64,000 nt of DNA, taken from positions 233,074 through 297,073 of the forward strand of contig JAMWFC010000132.1 in the NCBI GenBank assembly GCA_027475525.1, given 5' to 3'. Position numbers and translations under genes: made by a program. Of the stretch, positions 42,540 to 52,686 are shown piece after piece. How positions within the stretch are numbered: the first letter of the stretch is position 1; each line of letters opens with the position of its first letter. The notes below the pieces were generated by a model. It did no database searches and was not told the DNA's origin. It saw nothing but the letters and a program-made list of their open reading frames with translations. This DNA is from Macrolepiota albuminosa. Its lineage: Eukaryota; Basidiomycota; Agaricomycetes; Agaricales; Agaricaceae.

Positions 42540-43870
42540 CAGGTCGACGCTCAGGACAGAAGACCGAGGCAACTGTCCACGGGCTCCAAAAGGTCTGTTT
42601 CCGATTCTGCCACAGACCAGCCTCGTTTTCGTAGGGGATTTTTGTGGGATAGTTCGTCTTCAATCTCTCCCATGGCACCCTCTGCTCATGAAACGGAAGT
42701 GTCGCCTCCTTTGCCATCTCCTCCGGCCCATTTATTATCTGATTCGAAAATTCAAAATACGCTCGCATCCATGAAAGACTTTATTCGTGTTGAGACTCCT
42801 TTCAATGTAGACAAATTCGAAGCCATGCTTTGGGATCACCCCAATCAGCCCTTCGTAGCGTCAGTTATGAGGGGTTTGAGGGAAGGTTTTTGGCCTTTAG
42901 ACGACAGGGATTGGAATAATCGGAGCAGTGATCTCATTGATAATTACGCTTCTGAAGACATTGACATCGACGCAATCAGGTCTTTCCAACTTAAAGAAAT
43001 TGAAGCGAGAAGATGGTCTGAACCGCTCCAAATCGACGATCTCCTTCCAGGAATGAAGTCCTCACCTCTCTTTGTAGTCTGGCAAAAAGGAAAGGCCAGA
43101 GTGGTAACGGACCACTCTGCATCCAGTTTAAATGATGGTATTCCGAAGGCTGACGCTAAGGTTAAGTACGACGATATGAGAACGTTTGGGCAAGCTCTCT
43201 ATAATGCTAAGCGTCGCCATCCTTCGACCTCTTTGGTCACTTGGAAATCGGATGTTTCGAGTGCATTCTTAAATCTGCCGGCTCACCCTCTATGGCAACT
43301 TCGTCAGGTTGTTAAGTTCGACGACTCATGGCGCATCGTCCACCGTCTGGTTTTCGGGAACAGAGCTTCACCTCGTTGCTGGTGTGCTCTAGCTGGCCTT
43401 ATGTGCTGGCTCGGTATAGTTAAACTCGATATTCCTGATCTTCACGATTTTATGGACGACTTTTTTGCCTGGGATCAAGCTCATGACTTGGTTCAGTACA
43501 AAGGTCGTCTCAGACCAAGGCATCAAGCGCAGCTTCTCATCTTGTGGACACCATTGGTTGCCCATGGGAAGAGAAAAAACAGGAGTTCGGCGAATGTCTG
43601 AAGATTATAGGGTTTTGGGTGGACGTTAACCAAGGTACCATCTCCCTAACTAAAGATTCCGTTGACGATATAGTCATGAAAATTGATGAATTCATCAAAA
43701 CCAAAAATCGACGTCCTCCTCTTCGAGCCTGGATGCGTCTAGCGGGCCACCTCAATTGGCTTCTTAATGTTCTACCGTGGGGTCGTCCCGCCTTGTCTTC
43801 TCTCATTCGTGTGACCCACGTGTACTACATTTTCCCATATATTTGTTTAACTGCAGAGGGCTTTGAAATT
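42540..43870 (+). pseudogene. N1 reverse transcriptase and RNase H, truncated
   Basis: The open frame that ends at 43601 carries RT motifs of the DIRS/Ngaro type: KARVVTDHSASSLNDG, VTWKSDVSSAFLNLP, HRLVFGNRASPRCW and the active site DFMDDFF. At about 43548 one base is missing and the sequence continues in another frame (KIIGFWVDVNQGTISLTK) into the region before RNase H. Homology ends near 43810-43870, where unrelated sequence begins. No tyrosine recombinase of N1 is present. Confidence 0.7.
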
Positions 43871-43917
43871 CCCACACGAAAGTGCTCTCGGCGATCATTA
43901 CGACTTCGGCCACAGAC

Positions 43918-44404
43918 TATTTGCTTAACCAGTTGTCTCGACACGACGATTTCTATCTATATGTATATGTACAATGACTTACGACAGTCAATGTTCTCCC
44001 GCTTTTTTGACCAGTGAATTTAGCTGCATGATCATACCTTTGCGGTTGTTCGTCGCAGAGGACCCCACAGCATCAGGGCATCGGAGCGAATATTCTTTTA
44101 CTGCCATCAGATATCTGAAAAAGTCAAAGTCGTCGACGTTAAAAACACGACCCTTTTGAGGGATCGTCATCAACATGATGAAAGTTCAAAAGTTTGGACT
44201 AGTCCCATTGCAAATCGAATGTTGAGTAATTTGACTCTCATTCTGCTATTGCAAGGAACCGGATGATTGTAGGATATATACGTGATGAAGAATACACGGA
44301 AAAAATTATCATTGCTTGGCAACTCTTTGGCTTTTCTTTGTCTGTTTCGATGGCCTCACGCTTCTGTTTGCTACATGTTTTGCCTCATATTCCAGAACAT
44401 TCTT
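43918..44404 (+). repeat. Left arm of inverted repeat around nuclease gene 2
   Basis: This stretch matches the reverse complement of about 48270-48828 with gaps. Matching blocks include TTAACCAGTTGTCTCGA, GTGAATTTAGCTGCATGA, CAGCATCAGGG, AATATTCTTTTACTG, TTTGGACTAGTCCC and GGATGATTGTAGGATATATAC. A conserved peptide frame WLF-VCFDG-TLLF can be read in both arms. The inner edge falls at the gene 2 stop codon and the outer edge near the break of N1. Confidence 0.75.
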
Positions 44405-47318
44405 TCACGGTGAGGCGTCCGTTAAAGCATCTAGTACTTTCCGTTCATCCATTGACTCGAGAGGGGAAAATGCGTTGTCGCAGTATTCGGATGCCCTTTT
44501 ATCATGCATGCTTAATACCAGCGTTTTCAAAAGGCCTTCGCGAAGTATTGACTCTGTAACGGCTTTGAATGTTGCAGTGTTGAGCACGGCCACAGGAGGT
44601 CCCTTGATCTTCTCTGTGTGTAAAAGGGGTTCCGAAGGAAAGGTTGCCACTACACGCAACAGCGAAATTTGACCAGGGGAGCTATTTGGAAGGGCCTTGA
44701 AAGCGTTCAAAAGACTTTCACGCAACTCAGTTCCACTCTGTAAAGTTACTGCCCGTTAAATCAGGCTGAAATCGAAGAAATGAAACGCACATCATCATTA
44801 AGGAGCAATTCCTCTACGGAGAGCTGTTCAAATTCCGAATAAAGTTCGTCCGCATTGAGTGGGGTTGTCGAACCTTGGCCTGCAATGCGCAGAAGGACCC
44901 AGATGTAATCCTTGCGGTGCCGTAGCACAAAAATCAGGTCTGCTTTACAAGCAGGGGGACAAAGGCAAAAGGCTCCATGGCGCTTGTGTTGCGACCATGC
45001 AACGACGTCGTTGAGAGTAGATGCAGCATAACCAAGTGGAGGAGCTTCAGGCAAAAGGGCGGATGCAGTAACAACCATTTCCTTGACGATACCATGGTCA
45101 TCCTTTTTCAGCATGACAAGCCGAGTGGAAACCTTTCGGTCCATCACCAACCACGCAGGTGCAGACGGAACAGTGAAAATGTGAGATAAGGAACGTTCTC
45201 TTTCATCCTTGAAGATATATGCGAGATACAGGGCAATGTAGCTTGCGGATGCATACTTGTCACCATTAGGCCACTGACGTTGAAAGTACGAGCAAAAATC
45301 CTTGAACGAAGTCAATGACCGTGGCTCTTCTCTATAAGATGACGCTTCGGACAGCCAGACGGCAGCAGCGATAGTTGGTCCAGGTTGATCCATTGATATC
45401 TCCGACATGTCCTTGTCCTTGAATTCACCAACACCGGAGCTTACAATATCAACTTTGCTGATGTCGAAGCATGGTGGGTGCTTTCCCGTGATTATGTAGG
45501 TCATGATAACCTCGTGTGCGGTCGACCGTACAAGAGGATAACCTGGTCAGAGGTCAAGACAAATGTAAGTACACTATTCGATATAATTCAATGAAAACGG
45601 GTCCTTGCCCTCAACAAGCGCTCCGATGTTGCTGAAAAAAGGGCGAGTTGTGCATTGCCCCTCTTCAGCGAACTCAGATGGAACGAACCCGGTGAGACCT
45701 TCAATCCACCGGTCAAGGACGCCATGCGGATGTCTCAACTTGTCCTGTAGCAACATTACGATATAGGAAGTAGTCAAACGATGTCTGAGGATATGTGTTA
45801 TGAATAAATGATATAGCAAGGAGAGACTTGCCTCGGCCTGCACCAGTGCCAAATTCGTTCAAGCAGAGCTTGGCCTCGTGCTGACTCCGCAAACGAGGGT
45901 GGCAGAAAAGGAAGGATGTACTTCTTTTGAGTTTCTGGGTCATTGAAACCACCCGTGTCTGAAGTCCATTTCCACGAAGACCATTCCTGAGATGTACTGG
46001 GAAAGCATTCACGGGGAATATTAGTACCCGCAACAACAAATGTGATGGGAACTTCAAGTGAGGCAAGTCGGACCCTCCAGGTGCGGATAATTTCCTCTAG
46101 CGCTGGATAAGGCCCGGTGTCGCCATGCTCTGAATACCAAACTCCTTGTATCACCACATTTGCCTCATCGATGGCGATAAATAGCCCGTCTGTGATCACA
46201 GATTCAGGTAATAATCCTTTGATATCGGTTAGAACAAGATCCAGCTGCTTGTCTATGAAAGCGAGTGACTCCCATTCGAACGCGCGTAAGAGTTGCTCAT
46301 GAGGATCTTTTATGTCTAAGAGTGGGCTATGCAATTGAGCTAGAAGCCACCGACGTCTGTGAATCCTGTCCTCCGTACTGACTTGTTTATGAGCTGCGGT
46401 TAAAAAGGTTCTGAATATATATAGATGTGCAAGGAGGACCGCTGAAAATCGGCGAAAGACGACCTCTCGATTCTCAGCTAACAGGGTCTCAAAGCCTAGG
46501 GAGGAAGTCCGAGGAAGGAACTTCACAAGTTTCTCCTCATGATAAATACGACGACCACTTAGTGTTAACTGAAGTGCACGAGCCTCTCCTGCATCAGTAT
46601 GAGCTGTGATGTAGAGTCCCCAGTGTTGACAAAGACCCTCAAACAACAATCGTGTCTTTCCAGTCGCTGATGCGTTGACCAAAAAACTACAGGGATAGAC
46701 TCAGTTGTCGTCATGCTTCAGAGGTTTAAACATTACGAACGTGTTCTGCCCCACACGAAATAGCTTTTCAACGCGTTCGTTCAGATGTGGATTATTTTCA
46801 AAACTACCTGTCTCATAGAAAAGCATCGAAGGTAACCTTTCCTCCTCAAGAAGAGATTTCAGATCAAATTTCTTGGTGTCAGACATGCTGTCCGAAAAAC
46901 TTTGATCGAGTGTCCACAGCGGTGTGTCTCCCTTCCCGCTAACCAGGTCAAGCATTTTGGGGGCAATTCGATCGAGTATGAAAGGAATTTCCTCGGGCTG
47001 GGACAACAGAGGGTCGATTTGTGAGGGTCGAGCGAGTTCTATGATAGTAATGAGTGATTTGATGCTATGTACGAAAGGGCTCGCCATACCAGCACATCTT
47101 TGCCAGATCTCGTTCAGCTTTCCTGGCGTTCTCACATTTTGTATACTCTGAAAAAAGTCCGAGTTTCTATGCAACAAGCACGCGAACGATTCAGGCGAGC
47201 GGAGGCCGAGTTCTGGATCGTCCTTGATTGAAGCAGGACATGAGCGGAAAAGGAACTTCGCAGCAGTGTCGTAGTTATGAAGCTCTGGGATTGATTCTAT
47301 GTTGTCGTCCGCCGACAT
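44405..47318 (-). CDS. Crinkler/RHS-type NTPase-nuclease gene 2
   Basis: Minus strand, probable ATG 47318 (MSADDNIESIPELHNYD). The Walker A loop NASATGKTRLLFEGL is at the start of the exon near 46682 and the acidic Walker B IAIDEANVV follows. A GC-AG intron (45831-45785, GCAAGT donor) leads to HRLTTSYIVMLLQDKL. The last intron is 44790-44738, and the final exon ends at TGA 44407-44405. The nuclease region reads ADLIFVLRHRKDYIWVLLRIAG, so the expected E/Q-x-K is R-I-A and the nuclease may be inactive. Two junctions (near 46700 and 45560) could not be resolved in phase, so the gene may be damaged. The NTPase would energise or position the nuclease. Confidence 0.65.
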
Positions 47319-48269
47319 ATCCTGGGAATACCACATCAATATACCGACTTCCCGAGTCAAAACGAGCGAAGGAAGTAGTTTGCCGCTTGTCACACAGCGT
47401 GACCCAGAGCTTGCTGTTAACCATCCACGAGCACGTTTCTGACAACGCAGGCAGCAGTTCCGGTTTCGCACATTTCAACTTCGCGGTTTCCTTGTTCATG
47501 GCCGCCGGACGTTCTCGAAGAAGAGAAGCTGGATCTTTGTCTCGACAACCATCTCCTGATTGCCCGACTTCTTCCCTCCTATCATATAGGAGTATTCTCA
47601 GGGAGTGGAACGAACCGAGCCTGGAAATGTGGAGAGCAAATGTCATGTAACCAAGCCGGCAGTGTGAATGGTCTAGACGACGACGGTACCGTTGGTAGCG
47701 GGATTGAAGGAGTATCAATTGGCGCTAGCCGCCGTGGGCACGTCTTGAGTTGCAGCTACCTTCACCACGCTACCGGACAATGACCCTTAGGTCTTCCGGG
47801 CTTCTGCTACTGCTGAACAGTGGGAAGCGTTCAAGGTGCTTTGGGAGAATCGCTCTCCATACAAACTGGACTCTGGTTTACGAGCAGCCATGCCTAGGCT
47901 GGAGCTGGCATTACAAGACAGCACTTGGCAGCGGAGGCATAGGACTGGAGCGTAGGCAGGTGCTCCAACCGTCATTGTTCTTGGAGGAAGAGGTTTTGCA
48001 AGCCAGGGACTATTTTGTTGGTGGTACCTGCCACCTGCCTTGCCCCGTCTCCCTTCGATCCACCAGCCAAACGTTCAAGGCCGAGCTCGAGAGTAAGTCG
48101 CTGAGCCAAAGGTCCTCTTCAGAATCTCCCTTCTCTGGGCCAAGTGAATGCTTATATGTTCGGATCTGCCCTGGTCCTCCTCTTGGATAATTGAACTGTT
48201 CAGCTGCCGACAATGCATTTTCGCCAAGTCGTCACCCTCAGTGTAACGTAATACAAGACGGAAAGTAAC
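47319..48269. other. Region upstream of nuclease gene 2, unclear coding
   Basis: A plus-strand frame at 47750-48190 and minus-strand frames at 48010-48213 and 48075-48380 overlap, and I cannot decide between them. In one plus frame a helical segment, TAEQWEAFKVLWENRSPY, is readable at about 47810. I see no domain. It lies inside the right arm of the inverted repeat. Confidence 0.2.
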
Positions 48270-48828
48270 ATCGCGAAAGAATGTTCTGGAACATGAAGGT
48301 CGTTTTACCGCTTCTCTGGAGATGGCCTCTAGTATGGTTATCTCCTCCACAACATGCACCAAACAGGAGCGTAACGCCATCGAAGCAGACTAAGAAAAGC
48401 CACCGGTCAAGAGTTGGCAGGTAATGAGCAATTTTTTCCATCATGTATATATCCTACAATCATCCGATTTCCTGCCAGTCAAATTACTTAGTTTGCGTTG
48501 ATACATTCGATTAACAACGGGACTAGTCCAAACTGTTGAACGACCTCTGCCTCCTCAAGGACTTTGTCTTGAGGGCCCGAAAGTTTATCATGCTGACGAT
48601 GATCCTCGAAACGTCATTTCGATAGCTTTGACTATTGCAGATGACAGTAAAAGAATATTCGTGCCCCTGATGCTGTGAGGTAATTTAAGACTAACACCCC
48701 GCGAACGTATGGTCATGCAGCTAAATTCACCTGTCAAACAAAGTACAAGCGGGAGAGCATGAATGTCGTAAGTCGTGGTACATATAGATAGAAATTGTCG
48801 TATCGAGACAACTGGTTAAACAAAGATT
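48270..48828 (-). repeat. Right arm of inverted repeat around nuclease gene 2
   Basis: This is the reverse complement partner of 43918-44404. On the minus strand it contains GGATATATAC followed by an ATG (48444 or 48441) opening MMEKIAHYLPTLDRW and the WLFLVCFDGVTLLF segment, so the arm may be the promoter and first exon of a paralogous gene. It ends just before the stomatin 3' region. Confidence 0.7.
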
Positions 48829-48925
48829 ATAAAGTCAGAAAACCAGACAAGATATAAGTACACATTAGATCTGGAGCTGGGGCGAGGGAATATCCACAGA
48901 GGGTATACATATGGCTACAGCGTGA

Positions 48926-50400
48926 TCAGACTGAAGCAATACTGGTCAAGATACCTGCGCGGCTAGCAGAGCCAATGCCACTTTCGTCTGTTTCACTATG
49001 AAGCATAGCACCGACGTCTGAACCCGATGCCTGGTTAGCGAGCTTGCCAACGACATCACTCTGCAACTGCATGGGGACGAATATGACCTTGCTTCCAGAT
49101 GTCTTGGCCATTGTTTGCACTGATCAAAAATTTAGAATTCTCACTGCCCGACAACATATGAATTGGTAACTTACAAGCCTCGAGCTGCCGGATCTGCATA
49201 GCCGCAGGAGAGGCTAAGATGTCAGCGGCCTGGCGCATAAGCCTGGCAGCATCGACCTCTGCACGTGCAGCAATGACCTTAGACTCTCCGATCCTCTTCT
49301 GCTGTGCAGCGGAGGAAAGCGAAGCAGCGATTTCGGCACTGAAAATAATATCCTTAATCAAGATCCCCTCAATTGCCACACCCCATTTGTCAGCAACGTC
49401 ACCGACGATCTCAGCAATCTCATACGCAATCGCCTCGCGTTCGGTGACAACACTCTGGACGGCGCGGGCACCTACGACGTGGCGCAGTGTCGTCTGCGCG
49501 CGCTCAACAAGAGCCTGGCGCAAGTCACTGATGCCGAACGCTGCCCGGTATGGGTTCGTAATCTGGAAATAGATGACCGAGTCACTGTCATGAGTACAAT
49601 AAGCTATAAATAAGCTATGACATTCATCGCAATACACACATTTCGACGTTCACATTATCACGAGTGCTGGTGGGTGAGTATTCAGTCTGTCTGTCAGCAG
49701 ATACCATGGGAGAAATGCGACAAACATGACAGTCTGACGGCCGATAGGACTGATCTGGATTTTAACATCCACGACACGCAGCTGTTCGGTGCACACGTTG
49801 ACATAAGTGAGGCCAGGATCTACGGATTTGTAGAATTGGCCAAAACGGGAAACCAGACCAACGGAACCTGGTGTGAGTTCGTCAGTCCATGAAGTACGGA
49901 AGTTGAACGCGGGGTTGGCAAACCTTGTTGGACGTTACGGAAGGGATTGGGGAAGGGACAGCAGGGAATGGCGCCAACAAATCCTGTACATATACCCAAT
50001 GCTTGCAACATAGATCCATAAATTCCATGGGTGACCTAAGATTCGTAATAAATCAGTCTATTAAGACGCAGAGAAGGCTTAAACATACGCACATCTCCAA
50101 TACCATGGTCTTGGGCATAAGAGGGCTAAGAGTCACATATAGGGACGAACCGCATGGGAACTACATGATTCTCACCTGCATCTCACTTCGCTTCAAAGGC
50201 TGGACAGTTACTATCCCTCCTCCGCCGGTCCTGCGCGGACCAACTGGAACTGGAGCATCATCCGTCACTGCAGACGAGCTATAAGACATGCACTATGGTG
50301 TGTTTGAGGACATACCATGACTAGCATGATGGTCAACGACATTGCCATCACCGTCATCAGACAAAGCACGGGCTTTGGACTCGGCGCCACTCTGGGACAT
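48926..50400 (-). CDS. Stomatin-like SPFH/Band 7 membrane protein
   Basis: Minus strand, ATG 50400-50398, stop TGA 48928-48926, at least nine exons. Clear junctions include introns 50315-50268, 50175-50126, 50092-50036 and 49923-49868, all with matching phase. Order: hydrophilic N-terminus, TVQPLKRSEMQ, a membrane hairpin segment (LQALGICTGFVGAIPCCPF) with Cys residues suited to palmitoylation, then the Band 7 domain (GLVSRFGQFYKSVDPGL, FQITNPYRAAFGI, QTTLRHVVGARAVQSV, EREAIAYEIAEIV), a coiled coil rich in Ala/Glu (SKVIAARAEVDAARLM) and the C-terminal KVIFVPMQLQ. Stomatins scaffold cholesterol-type membrane domains and regulate channels. It appears intact. Confidence 0.9.
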
Positions 50401-51064
50401 TGTGGAAGGATTATGGGCTGGATCGGAGGCGATTGAACCTTTATAAGACGTTTAGATTGCACAGCACTGAAGCTCTTGGAAGAAGACAGGGACGAAATGT
50501 TTGTGGCGAGACAGTAATGCCAGTGGTAGCTGGATCGGCACTAGTTCAAGCTCCGCGGCGTTCTTTCTTAGTGGTTTTCACATCACCAACAGCACAGCCC
50601 TTCCATGAATGTAATTCGACACCCTTCCCTGATAGGTGTGTCATCTCCACCTCCTATAAAAAGCAAACCCCATCCGGCGTCGGTGAATTGTGTTGAGCGA
50701 CTGTGAGATAACTTGAGGTAATTAGACGCTCGACAGTGCCAGATCTTGCAACACCTTCTGCGCTGATAGAGATGACACCAAGTACGGCATTTGGCCCGAT
50801 TCATACGTTCGCGGCTACATTTGTCTCGGGCGCTAGTGCAAAAGAGGAGGCTGGAAATGTTTGACAGCAACACATTTGAAAACGATATTCAAAACAACGG
50901 TGGCCATAGTCATCGTCAAATCGTTGCCGCGTAAGCGCCGAATTGTCCGAAAATATCCCATTCCTGTGAACGCACGAACTCCTCAGAATTACAACGTACG
51001 TGACTCACATGACCTATGGCCTGTCGCGGTTTTCCATCTCGATGACGACATTGACATACAGTAA
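50401..51064. other. Stomatin upstream region, no gene seen
   Basis: Only short overlapping frames are present on both strands. This is the promoter side of the stomatin gene and the left flank of element N2. Confidence 0.4.
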
Positions 51065-51230
51065 TGGTAGCTGGGACTACGTGCGGCTGCCGGCTAGTCC
51101 CAGTGAGAAATAAGGCAGGACGGTAACCGGATCTGTTCACCATTTCCTTTTTCATATACTCAATACATGTTTTACTTATTGCTTGCACCTGAGACATTGT
51201 CCCTTTCTTTCGTCCAAATAACTTTCTTGA
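51065..51230 (+). repeat. N2 split direct repeat A1
   Basis: Starts TGGTAGCTGGGACTACG and ends AACTTTCTTGA, just before the ORF1 ATG at 51235. The first 40 bp contain an inverted repeat CTGGGACTA/TAGTCCCAG enclosing a GC-rich inner segment. Identical to 56482-56647. Confidence 0.9.
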
Positions 51231-51234
51231 TATA

Positions 51235-52686
51235 ATGGCGCCTCATCTCGTCAACGCCGGAGTGCCCGGTCCTCTTACGGATGACTTTGACTTCATGGGC
51301 CGAATTGGCATCCCAGTCGCTATTGAGGGCAACGACCTTTCCCTTAGAACTCGGATTGCTCAAAATAGAGAAATTGAGGATTACAACGATGCCAGTATTG
51401 TCCAGACCGTTAGAACGCGCGACACGCCTGCGCCTCGTCCCGATGACATGGATATTGGGCCAAAACTCAAAGTGCCCTTCCTGTATTCCGAAGAAGAAGT
51501 GGTGGCTTTGGCCAGGAGCCCAGAGTATTGCCAAATTGTTGGGCCCTTGCACCCTTCGCTTATGGCTGAGATTGTCGCCATCCGAGCTAATACAAAGGAC
51601 TCTCAGATGGAGATGATGCGCCAGTCCAAAGGAATTGAGCGGGACGAAGATAATCAAGTCAGGAGGAAATGGCTCAATACTGTGAGCATGACGAATGCTA
51701 GAGATAGCGCTTTGGGCCAGAATGTCTGCGCTTCCATTCCTACCATCTATCTGGTCAATATAGCTAACCGCATGATGCCGCCTTTGAATTTCTTTACCAA
51801 TCAAAACATCGACTTGGTTAATACTAGCTGTCCCTCGGTCGTTACCAGAACTTGTTGTCCCTATGCTGTTGATGACGCTCCCACCGAAAAGGTGCTGGTT
51901 CTAGACTTGCCAAAGATGATCCTAGTTTGGGGAAATGATGATGGACCCTCTGCTCTGACACCTTTTCTTTGGCTCGAGGCCTCTAAAAATCTGCTCCGAG
52001 CCCTCAAACAGATTTCGCATCCTCCTTCTGAACCCTATCCTGCATCTGGACCCCCTTCTCCATCTGCAACAAACTACGCTATTGAGTTTGAGAAGCACCG
52101 TAACTTCTTCAAGCAGCTCAAGGACTTTGAAAGGGGGTTCGCCATCTGGTATAGTTTTGAGAGGGAAGCCCGCCATGACATGCTGCTGCGAGATGTAGTT
52201 TTCTCCTGGAGTAGGTATGCTTCACGAGTAGACAACATAATTGAGTCACATAGGGCGGCTGCTCAAACACTGAGCAACTTAAGTCAATTATCCTCGTCTA
52301 CTCCTTCCCCTTCGAAGGTCCCACGCTTCTCCCAGAATTCAGATGTTGGAAGCTCACATTCGAGCAAATCCTTTCGGGACAGCATACCTGCATGCCTGGC
52401 ATGCGGAAAACCCCACCGATTCTCTGACCATCCAAGTGACTCGACCACCTTTGAGGATGGGAAGCCTCTCTTCACTCGATTCGATGGACGGCAACTTGTC
52501 ACAACAAAGCCTTGGAAAGGAATGCAGTCAAAACGTGTATGCATATACTGGAATCTCAACCGCAACTGCGACAATCGCCACCGGGCAGAACAGATCCATG
52601 CCTGTAGCCTCTGTGGTGGAAACCATGCTGCCCTCTCCCGAGATCCCTCCTGCATCCGAATTACAGATGGAAAATTCCGCCTTTAA
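51235..52686 (+). CDS. N2 ORF1, gag-like protein
   Basis: ATG 51235 opens 483 codons to TAA 52684-52686. The N-terminal half is hydrophilic, a helical segment is seen at about residues 280-330 (FEKHRNFFKQLKDFERGF), a Ser/Pro-rich linker follows, and the C-terminus has CIYWNLNRNC and CSLCGGNHAALSRDPSC, Cys/His patterns suited to zinc and RNA binding. N1 ORF1 ends the same way. It presumably packages element RNA. The next ORF overlaps its end in the +1 frame. Confidence 0.7.
   Translation: MAPHLVNAGVPGPLTDDFDFMGRIGIPVAIEGNDLSLRTRIAQNREIEDYNDASIVQTVRTRDTPAPRPDDMDIGPKLKVPFLYSEEEVVALARSPEYCQIVGPLHPSLMAEIVAIRANTKDSQMEMMRQSKGIERDEDNQVRRKWLNTVSMTNARDSALGQNVCASIPTIYLVNIANRMMPPLNFFTNQNIDLVNTSCPSVVTRTCCPYAVDDAPTEKVLVLDLPKMILVWGNDDGPSALTPFLWLEASKNLLRALKQISHPPSEPYPASGPPSPSATNYAIEFEKHRNFFKQLKDFERGFAIWYSFEREARHDMLLRDVVFSWSRYASRVDNIIESHRAAAQTLSNLSQLSSSTPSPSKVPRFSQNSDVGSSHSSKSFRDSIPACLACGKPHRFSDHPSDSTTFEDGKPLFTRFDGRQLVTTKPWKGMQSKRVCIYWNLNRNCDNRHRAEQIHACSLCGGNHAALSRDPSCIRITDGKFRL

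Noticed and set aside
44316..44672. Plus-strand frame of 118 codons
   Set aside because: The opposite strand at 44405-44737 fits as the last exon of nuclease gene 2 with a phase-correct intron, so the plus frame is mostly its shadow.
51172..51804. Minus-strand frame of 210 codons over N2 ORF1
   Set aside because: The plus strand has an intact ORF1 in the position expected for the element; the minus frame has no motif.
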